A stretch of 5,237 nucleotides of DNA from Burkholderiales bacterium (GTDB lineage: Bacteria; Pseudomonadota; Gammaproteobacteria; Burkholderiales; Burkholderiaceae_E): the NCBI GenBank assembly GCA_020348765.1, contig CP070753.1, positions 2,185,556 through 2,190,792 of the forward strand. Direction: 5' to 3'. Numbering within the stretch: position 1 is the stretch's first letter; the number at the start of each line of letters is the position of its first letter. A program made the translations under genes and the position numbers. Of the stretch, positions 1 through 5,237 are shown in pieces. The notes under the pieces are model-generated. The model ran no database searches, had not been told where the DNA came from, and saw only the letters and a list, made by a program, of their open reading frames with translations.

Positions 1-1393
1 CCTCGGCCGTCGCACGACGACCTACGCGGAGGTCGCCGGCAAGGGTGCGGCGCAGATCGGCTTCGATCAGGTGCCGATCGAGCGCGCCGCGCACTATGCG
101 GCCGAGGATGCCGAGGTCGTGATGCACCTGCACCAGGTGCTGTATCCGCAGATCGAGGCCGAGCCTGGCCTGAGCTTCGTGTACCAGCGTATCGAGCTGC
201 CGACCGCGCAGGTTCTGTACCGGATGGAGCGTGCCGGCGTGCTGGTGGACGCCGCGACCCTCGAGCGCCAGTCTTCCGAACTGGGCGCGCGCATGCTCGA
301 GCTCGAGCGCAAGGCCTACGAGGCGGCCGGCGACTCGTTCAACCTCAATTCGCCGAAGCAGATCGGCGAGATCTTCTTCGAGCGGTTGAAGCTTCCGGTG
401 ATCAAGAAGACCGCCAGCGGTGCGCCCTCGACCGACGAGGAAGTGCTCGAGAAGCTCGCGGCCGACTATCCGCTGCCGCGCATCCTCCTCGATTACCGGG
501 CGCTGGCCAAGCTGAAGTCGACCTACACCGACAAGCTGCCGCGCATGGTCGATGCGAACACCGGTCGGGTGCACACGCACTATGCGCAGGCGGTCGCGGT
601 CACCGGGCGGCTGGCCTCGAGCGACCCGAACCTGCAGAACATCCCGATCCGCACCGCCGAGGGACGTCGCATTCGGGAGGCCTTCGTCGCGCCGGCCGGG
701 CACCGCATCGTCTCGGCCGACTACTCGCAGATCGAGCTGCGGATCATGGCGCACATCTCGGGCGACCCGGGACTGACCGAGGCATTCGCACGCGGCGACG
801 ACGTGCACCGCGCGACCGCAGCCGAGATCTTCGGTGTCGATCCGGCCGGCGTCTCCAGCGAGCAGCGCCGCTATGCCAAGGTGATCAACTTCGGGCTGAT
901 CTACGGCATGTCCGCCTTCGGGTTGGCGTCCAACCTGGGCATCGAGCGCGATGCCGCACGCAGCTACATCGAGCGCTATTTCGCCCGCTATCCCGGCGTG
1001 GCCGCGTACATGGAACAGACGCGCGCCAACGCCCGCGAGCAGGGTTTCGTCGAGACCGTGTTCGGACGCAGGCTGTGGCTGGCCGAGATCCGCAGCCCGA
1101 GCGGCCCGCGCCGACAGGCCGCCGAGCGCGCGGCGATCAACGCGCCGATGCAGGGCACCGCGGCCGACCTGATCAAGCTGGCGATGATCGCGGTGCAGGA
1201 GTGGATCGATCGCGAGCGGCTCGCGAGCCGGCTGATCATGCAGGTGCATGACGAGCTGGTGCTCGAGGTGCCCGAAGGCGAGCTCGAGCTGGTGCGTGGC
1301 CAGCTGCCGCGGCTGATGGCCGGCGTCGCCGAGCTGTCGGTGCCGCTGGAGGTCGAGCTCGGCGTCGGACGCAACTGGGACGAGGCCCACTGA
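1..1393 (+). CDS. polA: DNA polymerase I, C-terminal half (5'-truncated by window edge)
   Basis: This is a family A DNA polymerase that fills gaps in DNA repair and Okazaki-fragment processing in the cytoplasm. The frame is open from base 2 to the TGA at 1391-1393, giving 463 visible residues. A GTG at 71 is an internal valine codon, not a start, because recognisable PolA sequence precedes it. Residue numbers follow base 2. Y32 and D36 (YAAED) form exonuclease motif III of the 3'-5' proofreading domain. The polymerase domain then shows TGRLASSDPNLQNIP, motif A with D240 (DYSQIELR), the O-helix with R289, K293, F297 and Y301, and motif C with D417-E418 (QVHDELVLEVP). All these match E. coli Pol I with one constant offset of 465, so this half has essentially no net insertions or deletions and should be catalytically intact. 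The 5' nuclease and exonuclease motifs I and II lie off the left edge. The ZIP gene follows 16 bases downstream with no visible terminator. Confidence 0.98.
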   Translation, partial: LGRRTTTYAEVAGKGAAQIGFDQVPIERAAHYAAEDAEVVMHLHQVLYPQIEAEPGLSFVYQRIELPTAQVLYRMERAGVLVDAATLERQSSELGARMLELERKAYEAAGDSFNLNSPKQIGEIFFERLKLPVIKKTASGAPSTDEEVLEKLAADYPLPRILLDYRALAKLKSTYTDKLPRMVDANTGRVHTHYAQAVAVTGRLASSDPNLQNIPIRTAEGRRIREAFVAPAGHRIVSADYSQIELRIMAHISGDPGLTEAFARGDDVHRATAAEIFGVDPAGVSSEQRRYAKVINFGLIYGMSAFGLASNLGIERDAARSYIERYFARYPGVAAYMEQTRANAREQGFVETVFGRRLWLAEIRSPSGPRRQAAERAAINAPMQGTAADLIKLAMIAVQEWIDRERLASRLIMQVHDELVLEVPEGELELVRGQLPRLMAGVAELSVPLEVELGVGRNWDEAH

Positions 1394-1397
1394 GCTC

Positions 1398-1401
1398 GAG
1401 G
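1398..1401 (+). promoter_or_regulatory. Ribosome binding site of the ZIP transporter gene
   Basis: GAGG sits 8 bases before the ATG at 1410, inside the 16-base gap after the polA stop. It is a moderate Shine-Dalgarno match at normal spacing and supports the chosen start. Confidence 0.6.
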
Positions 1402-1409
1402 CGCGCCCG

Positions 1410-2189
1410 ATGACCCTTGCCCTGATCCTGACCGCGACGCTCGTCTCGGGCCTGTTGTCGATGGTCGCGGCCGCCTGGCTGTCGTTCGGCGTGCTGGCGC
1501 GGCTGGTGCGGCACCTGGTCAGCCTTTCGGTCGGGCTGCTGCTGGCCACCGCCGTGCTGCACCTGCTTCCGGAAGGCTTCGGCTCCGGGGCCGACGCGCA
1601 CGCGCTCGCCTGGACGCTGCTGGCCGGGCTGATCGGCTTCATCGCGCTGGAGCGGCTGTCGATCCTGCGGCACAGCCACCATCACGAGGGCGACGGTCAC
1701 GCGCACGACCACGGTCACGACGAACGCGAGGCCGGGCCCGGTGGCATGCTGGTGCTGGTCGGCGACACGGTGCACAACTTCGGCGACGGCATCCTGATCG
1801 CGGCCGCGTTCCTGATTTCGCCCGAGGTCGGCTGGCTGACCGCGCTCGCGGTGGCCGCGCACGAGATTCCGCAGGAGGTCGGCGACTTCCTGGTGCTGCT
1901 CAACGCCGGGTACACGAAGCGTCGCGCGTACGTCTACAACGCGGTGGCGAGCCTGTCTGCCGTGCTGGGCGGGCTGATCGGCTACCTGTTCCTCGAGGCC
2001 GCGACCGGCGTGCTGCCGTTCGTGCTGATGATCGCCGCGGCGAGCTTCATCTACATCGCGCTGGCCGACCTGATCCCGGTCATGCACCGCAACGTCCGGG
2101 TGGGCGATGCGCTGCAGCAGTTCGCGTTCATCGGCCTCGGCGTGGGCGTGATCGCGGCCGTGACCAGCCTGCTGCACGGACACGGATGA
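1410..2189 (+). CDS. ZIP-family divalent metal transporter
   Basis: This 259-residue inner-membrane protein has the usual length for a bacterial ZIP carrier, a family that imports zinc and sometimes iron or manganese. About eight membrane segments can be read, near residues 3-28, 33-55, 64-85, 112-135, 139-165, 174-197, 201-223 and 235-256. The family signatures are HLLPE at 51-55, HNFGDG at 122-127 in segment 4, and HEIPQEVGDF at 151-160 in segment 5. These supply the metal-site residues H122, N123, D126, H151, E152 and E156. Residue 155 is Gln, where animal LIV-1-type ZIPs have His. The loop between segments 3 and 4 is histidine-rich, with eight His between 88 and 103, as expected for a metal-binding loop. 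The start is supported by GAGG at 1398-1401. The gene lies just after polA and overlaps the MFS gene by 4 bases. Family assignment is firm; the metal specificity cannot be read from sequence. Confidence 0.95.
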   Translation: MTLALILTATLVSGLLSMVAAAWLSFGVLARLVRHLVSLSVGLLLATAVLHLLPEGFGSGADAHALAWTLLAGLIGFIALERLSILRHSHHHEGDGHAHDHGHDEREAGPGGMLVLVGDTVHNFGDGILIAAAFLISPEVGWLTALAVAAHEIPQEVGDFLVLLNAGYTKRRAYVYNAVASLSAVLGGLIGYLFLEAATGVLPFVLMIAAASFIYIALADLIPVMHRNVRVGDALQQFAFIGLGVGVIAAVTSLLHGHG

Positions 2190-3448
2190 CCGCCGAGCAC
2201 CGGTCAGCCGTGGGCCCGGCCGCAGCCGTGCCGCGGCACGGGCCGGGCGCGGTGCCGGTTGCGACCCAGGCCGCGATCATCGCGGCCGGGGTGGTGGCCG
2301 CGCTGCACATCGGAAAACTGCCGCCCGCATTGCCGGCATTGCGCGAGCAGCTCGGGCTGTCGTTGCTGCAGGCCGGCTGGCTCGTGTCCGTGTTCCAGAT
2401 CGCCGGCGCGGTGTTCGCGCTCGGCAGCGGTGCGCTGGCCGACCGCTTCGGGCACCGCCGCATGGTGATGCTGGGCCTGGCGCTGCTCGCGCTGGGCGAT
2501 GCGCTCGGCGCGCTCAGTCCGGGCGCGGGTGTGCTGCTGGTCTCGCGCGCGATCGAGAGCGCCGGCATGCTGCTGGCCGCGGTGTCCTGTCCGGCACTGC
2601 TGACTCGGCTGACGCCGCCCGAGCGGCTGCGCGTGGTGATGGGCTTCTGGGGGTCGTACGTGCCCCTGGGCATGGCGATCGGTCTGGTCGGTACGCCGGC
2701 GCTGATGCTGTTCGCGGGCTGGCAGCTCGCCTGGTGGGCCTGCGCGCTGCTGTCGCTGCTGACCTGGGCCGTGCTCGCGCGCCTGCTGCCGGCCCAGCGG
2801 CAGGCCCTGGCCTCGGCGGCGGCCGCGCCGCGTCGCACCGCAACGCTCCTCGTCCAGACCCTGCGCAGCCCGCGGCCGTGGCTGCTCGCGGCCTGCTTCA
2901 TGTTCTACTCGTCGCAGTGGATCGGTGTCTTCAGTTTTCTGCCGACGCTCTACGCACAGGCGGGACTGGGGCTGGGGCTGGCGAGCGCGCTGACCGCGGC
3001 GGGGGTGCTGATCAACGTCGCCGGCAACATCGGCGGCGGGCTGCTGCACGGCGGCGGCATGCCGCGCTGGGCGATGATCGCCACGGGCGCCTGCGCGATG
3101 ATGCTGGGCGCCTTCGTCGCGTTCGGCACCGAGCTCCCGTTCGCGGTCCGCTACCTGGCGATCCTGCTGTTCTCGGGCATCGGCGGCATGATCCCGAGCA
3201 CCCTGTTCTCGTCGGCCGCGGCCTATGCCCCGGGGCCGCAGACCGTGTCCTCGACCGTCGGCCTGATGCAGCAGGGCTCGAGCCTCGGTCAGGTGATCTC
3301 GCCGGTCGCGCTCGCCGCCCTGGCGCAGTCCACCGGTTCGTGGCAGTACAGCTGGCTGGCTACCGGAAGCTTCGGGCTGCTGTGCCTGTCGTGCGCGCTG
3401 CTGATGGCGCGCCTGGACCGCGGCACGGCACGCGAACGCGCCGACTGA
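2186..3448 (+). CDS. MFS transporter, substrate unknown
   Basis: This 420-residue inner-membrane protein is a major facilitator superfamily carrier, expected to work as a proton- or solute-coupled permease. Twelve hydrophobic segments can be read in two halves, about residues 27-201 and 231-410, split by a basic, alanine-rich loop at 202-230. The MFS motif A lies between segments 2 and 3, with G82, D86, R87, G89, R91 and R92 (GALADRFGHRR). Segment 1 contains AALHIGKLPPALP, with polar H41 and K44 in an otherwise hydrophobic stretch. The ATG overlaps the ZIP stop (ATGA, 2186-2189) and has only a weak Shine-Dalgarno, so translation probably depends on coupling to the ZIP gene. The first 24 residues are a Pro/Ala-rich tail. 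A GTG at 2252 (residue 23) is a possible alternative start just before segment 1. General resemblance is to the sugar/organic-anion or CynX-like permeases, but I cannot name a substrate. Confidence 0.92.
   Translation: MTAEHRSAVGPAAAVPRHGPGAVPVATQAAIIAAGVVAALHIGKLPPALPALREQLGLSLLQAGWLVSVFQIAGAVFALGSGALADRFGHRRMVMLGLALLALGDALGALSPGAGVLLVSRAIESAGMLLAAVSCPALLTRLTPPERLRVVMGFWGSYVPLGMAIGLVGTPALMLFAGWQLAWWACALLSLLTWAVLARLLPAQRQALASAAAAPRRTATLLVQTLRSPRPWLLAACFMFYSSQWIGVFSFLPTLYAQAGLGLGLASALTAAGVLINVAGNIGGGLLHGGGMPRWAMIATGACAMMLGAFVAFGTELPFAVRYLAILLFSGIGGMIPSTLFSSAAAYAPGPQTVSSTVGLMQQGSSLGQVISPVALAALAQSTGSWQYSWLATGSFGLLCLSCALLMARLDRGTARERAD
2214..2248 (+). repeat. Strong GC-rich inverted repeat (hairpin) at the 5' end of the MFS gene
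   Basis: The outer arms 2214-2220 (gcccggc) and 2242-2248 (gccgggc) are perfectly complementary. They enclose a perfect 16-base palindrome at 2226-2241 (ccgtgccgcggcacgg), leaving a 5-base bulge at 2221-2225. It spans MFS codons 10-21, starts 28 bases after the ATG and ends 3 bases before a possible alternative GTG start. No T-run follows, so it is not an intrinsic terminator. The inverted repeat is directly visible; any role in expression is unproven. Confidence 0.55.
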
Positions 3449-3458
3449 GCGACGCTCA
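3446..3458. repeat. Short hairpin joining the stop codons of two convergent genes
   Basis: The sequence tgagcgacgctca forms a 5-base-pair stem with a 3-base loop. Its left end is the MFS stop codon (TGA, 3446-3448) and its right end is the sulfurtransferase stop read on the minus strand (3456-3458). Neither side carries a T-run, so it does not meet the usual form of a Rho-independent terminator. I see no other terminator candidate between the two convergent transcription units. Confidence 0.5.
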
Positions 3459-4304
3459 GGGATTGGGCCCGGTGGCGATCGGTCGCGCCGGATCGGCGCA
3501 CCACTCGGACCACGAGCCCGGGTACAGCAGCGCCATCGGCATGCCGGCGACCTGCATCGCGAGCAGGTTGTGGCAGGCGGCCACCCCGGAGCCGCACGAA
3601 TGGATCGACTGGGCGGCGTCGGCCTGGCCCAGCAACGCCGCGAACTCGGCGCGCAGCAGGTCGGGCGCCTTGAGCCGGCCGTCGGCGCCGAGGTTGTCCT
3701 GGCTCGGCCGGTTGATCGAGCCCGGGATGTGACCGGCGACCGGGTCGATCGGCTCGGTTTCGCCGCGATAGCGCGGCGCCGACCGGGCGTCGACGACCGC
3801 ACGCGACGTGGCCTCGAGGTTGTACAGCATCGCGTCCAGGTCGACGCTGTGCGCGAGCGGAGTGCGCTCGCTCAGCTGGCCCACGACCGGTACCGGCATC
3901 TCGGTCGAAAGCGGAAGGCCGGCGCCGGTCCAGGCCTGGAAGCCGCCGTCGAGCACTGCCGCGGCGTCGTGACCGAGCCACTTGGCGAGCCACCACAGGC
4001 GCGCGGCCACCTGGCCGCCGGCCGCGTCGTAGACCACGAGCTGGCGGTGGTCGTTCAGCCCGAACGACTCCAGCCGCTGCCTGAGCGTGGCCCGATCGGG
4101 CAGCGGGTGGCGCCCGTTGCTGCCGTCCACGGGTCCGGCCAGGTCGCTGTCGACGCTCAGGAAGAAGGCACCCGGGACGTGCCCGGCGTCATAGGCCTCG
4201 CGACCGGCATCCGGTTTCATCACGTTGTAGCGGCAATCGACGATCAACGCCTCGCGCTGGATCTGCTGCAGCGCTTCGACCGAGATCAGGGTTCCGTAGC
4301 TCAT
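3456..4304 (-). CDS. sseA: Two-domain sulfurtransferase, 3-mercaptopyruvate type
   Basis: This 282-residue protein, close in length to E. coli SseA (281), belongs to the tandem rhodanese family that moves sulfur from 3-mercaptopyruvate (or thiosulfate) to cyanide or a thiol. No signal peptide is seen, so it is probably cytoplasmic. The N-terminal rhodanese domain, about residues 5-135, has VDCR at 22-25 and GHVPGA at 41-46, and its catalytic position is degenerate (VYDAAGG, 91-97), as usual. The C-terminal domain, about 155-275, has VDAR at 171-174, R178, GHIPGS at 191-196 and the active-site loop CGSGVAAC with C237 (codon 3594-3596). CGSG points to mercaptopyruvate rather than the CRKG loop of thiosulfate sulfurtransferase. 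The residue after GV is Ala, where SseA has Thr. The conserved GSWSEW lies at 263-268. The ATG has GGAGG at 7-base spacing and begins 2 bases after the oxygenase stop. Substrate preference is inferred; the symbol is by family only. Confidence 0.93.
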   Translation of the reverse strand: MSYGTLISVEALQQIQREALIVDCRYNVMKPDAGREAYDAGHVPGAFFLSVDSDLAGPVDGSNGRHPLPDRATLRQRLESFGLNDHRQLVVYDAAGGQVAARLWWLAKWLGHDAAAVLDGGFQAWTGAGLPLSTEMPVPVVGQLSERTPLAHSVDLDAMLYNLEATSRAVVDARSAPRYRGETEPIDPVAGHIPGSINRPSQDNLGADGRLKAPDLLRAEFAALLGQADAAQSIHSCGSGVAACHNLLAMQVAGMPMALLYPGSWSEWCADPARPIATGPNP

Positions 4305-4306
4305 GT

Positions 4307-5237
4307 TCAGGCCTCCAGGCGTCCGCCCAGCTGGTTGCGCAACCACTCGTGGAAATGCTGCATCCCGTCTTCCATCGGCGACTGGTACGGGCCGGTCTCG
4401 TCGAGGCCGCGCTCCATCAGCGCCAGTCGCCCCGCGTCCATCCGCTCGGCGATCTCGTCGTCCTCGACCGCGGTCTCCATGTACGCGGCGCGCTCGGCCT
4501 CGACGAACTCGCGCTCGAACAGCGCGATCTCTTCCGGGTAGTAGAACTCGACCACGTTGGTCGTGTGCCGCGGCCCGCGCGGGTGCAGGGTCGAGACCAC
4601 GAGCACGTGCGGGTACCACTCGAGCATGATGTTCGGGAAATAGGTCAGCCACACGGCGCCCTTGTCCGGTGGCTCCCCGTTTCGGTACGCGAGCAGCGCC
4701 TCGTGCCAGCGCCGATAGACCGGAGTGCCCGGATGTGCGAGCGCCCGGTGCACGCCGACGGTCTGCAACGAGTACCACTCGCCGAACTCCCAGCTCAGAT
4801 CGTCGCAGGTGACGAAGTGCCCCAGTCCCGGGTGGAAAGGCGCGACATGGTAGTCCTCGAGATAGACCTCGATGAAGGTCTTCCAGTTGTATGCGCACTC
4901 GTGGATCTCGACATGGTCGAAGACATAGCCCGAGAAGTCGAAATCGGCCTTGGCACCGAGCTGGGCCAGGTCGGTGCCGACATCGCGCGGTCCGTCGAAC
5001 AGCAGCCCGTGCCAGTGCCTGAGCGGCGTGCGCTCGAGGTTCAGGCACGGCTGGTCGTCGAAATGCGGCGCGCCCAGCAGCTCGCCGTGCAGGTCGTAGG
5101 TCCAGCGGTGCAACGGACAGACGATGTTCTCGACCTGGCCGCGGCCCTTGAGCATGACCGCCTGGCGGTGCCGGCAGACGTTGGACAGGCATTCGATGCC
5201 GGCGGCGTTGCGCACCAGCACCCGGCCTTCGCGTTCG
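4307..5237 (-). CDS. Rieske [2Fe-2S] non-heme iron oxygenase, large subunit (5' end off the window)
   Basis: This is the terminal oxygenase component of a Rieske oxygenase, which takes electrons from a separate reductase and uses O2 to hydroxylate or demethylate a small substrate. The visible part is 309 residues, numbered from base 5236; probably about 40-60 N-terminal residues are missing. A GTG at 5221-5219 is an internal valine codon, since the family sequence continues upstream. The Rieske domain ligands are C21, H23, C40 and H43 (CRH, 16 residues, CPLH). The catalytic domain follows with NWKTFIEVYLEDYH; H130 and H135 are the mononuclear iron ligands, and D259 (V-E-D-D-E-I) is the likely third. 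The residue three before H130 is E127, where naphthalene-dioxygenase-type enzymes have the bridging Asp. The C-terminus (GMQHFHEWLRNQL) resembles glycine-betaine/carnitine-type oxygenases. No small (beta) subunit gene follows; the sulfurtransferase does. The enzyme class is firm; the substrate is unknown. Confidence 0.93.
   Translation of the reverse strand, partial: EREGRVLVRNAAGIECLSNVCRHRQAVMLKGRGQVENIVCPLHRWTYDLHGELLGAPHFDDQPCLNLERTPLRHWHGLLFDGPRDVGTDLAQLGAKADFDFSGYVFDHVEIHECAYNWKTFIEVYLEDYHVAPFHPGLGHFVTCDDLSWEFGEWYSLQTVGVHRALAHPGTPVYRRWHEALLAYRNGEPPDKGAVWLTYFPNIMLEWYPHVLVVSTLHPRGPRHTTNVVEFYYPEEIALFEREFVEAERAAYMETAVEDDEIAERMDAGRLALMERGLDETGPYQSPMEDGMQHFHEWLRNQLGGRLEA
4312..4316 (-). promoter_or_regulatory. 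Strong ribosome binding site of the sulfurtransferase gene
   Basis: GGAGG on the minus strand lies 7 bases before the ATG at 4304-4302. It sits within the final codons of the oxygenase gene (for the terminal R-L-E-A), so ribosomes finishing the oxygenase are placed to reinitiate. It fixes the sulfurtransferase start, although that reading frame stays open far upstream. Confidence 0.85.

Noticed and set aside
71..73. GTG as a possible start of a 440-residue protein.
   Set aside because: The 23 codons before it encode conserved PolA sequence (for example AEVAGKGAAQI), so the gene is simply cut by the window edge.
295..308. Perfect 14-base palindrome gctcgagctcgagc in polA.
   Set aside because: It is explained by alternating Leu-Glu codons (ctc gag ctc gag). 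Similar CTCGAG clusters recur near 1281 and 1398 as a result of codon preference.
1236..2183. A 315-codon minus-strand open frame antisense to the ZIP gene.
   Set aside because: It is rich in His, Gln, Arg and Asp in the way typical of antisense frames of membrane proteins, and the plus-strand ZIP motifs are unambiguous.
2962..3005. G-rich run with several GGG/GGGG blocks, a possible G-quadruplex in the MFS gene.
   Set aside because: Only three G-tracts are closely spaced and the next is more than 20 bases away. Gly-Leu-Gly-Leu codons at high GC explain it.
2204..3802. A 532-codon minus-strand open frame antisense to the MFS gene and the end of the sulfurtransferase region.
   Set aside because: The composition is dominated by Arg, Gln, Pro and Ala as expected from the reverse of a high-GC gene. 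It crosses two real genes and shows no domain.
3570..4541. A 323-codon plus-strand open frame opposite the sulfurtransferase and oxygenase genes.
   Set aside because: It is an antisense shadow of two well-recognised genes, with low-complexity Ser/Arg/Ala sequence toward its end.
3456..5192. A 578-codon minus-strand open frame that would fuse the sulfurtransferase to a long N-terminal extension.
   Set aside because: The extension lies out of frame over the Rieske oxygenase gene, which has clear motifs. The extension itself is Arg/Ala/Pro-rich with no recognisable domain. The ATG at 4304 with GGAGG is a good start.
5219..5221. GTG as a possible start of a 304-residue Rieske protein.
   Set aside because: The frame stays open to the right edge, and the Rieske domain would lose its first beta strands. 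It is an internal Val codon.

Overview
The window is a very GC-rich (about 70% by eye), gene-dense stretch of bacterial chromosome. The proteins resemble betaproteobacterial, probably Burkholderiales, homologues: the end of DNA polymerase I, the HEIPQE-type ZIP transporter, and the CGSGV-type sulfurtransferase beside a Rieske oxygenase. That placement rests on recalled family resemblance, not a database search. I see no RNA gene, insertion sequence, phage gene, CRISPR array or other sign of recent transfer.

Layout. Positions 1-3448 run on the plus strand: the C-terminal half of polA (cut by the left edge), then a ZIP-family metal transporter 16 bases later, then a major facilitator superfamily (MFS) transporter whose ATG overlaps the ZIP stop codon in an ATGA junction. 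Positions 3456-5237 run on the minus strand. Read 5' to 3', this side holds a Rieske [2Fe-2S] oxygenase large subunit (its N-terminus cut by the right edge), followed 2 bases later by a two-domain 3-mercaptopyruvate-type sulfurtransferase. The two groups converge with only 7 bases between stop codons. No gene-free stretch exceeds 16 bases.

How the genes relate. polA, ZIP and MFS are packed tightly enough to be co-transcribed, and ZIP-MFS translation is probably coupled. This does not show a shared function with DNA repair. The oxygenase and sulfurtransferase look like a true operon, with the sulfurtransferase Shine-Dalgarno inside the last oxygenase codons. No promoter was identified; both groups are probably driven from outside the window.

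I did not find an undescribed system. The points most worth a second look are the oxygenase-sulfurtransferase pair, the glutamate at the inter-site bridging position of the oxygenase, a strong hairpin just inside the MFS gene, and small departures from consensus in the ZIP and sulfurtransferase active sites.
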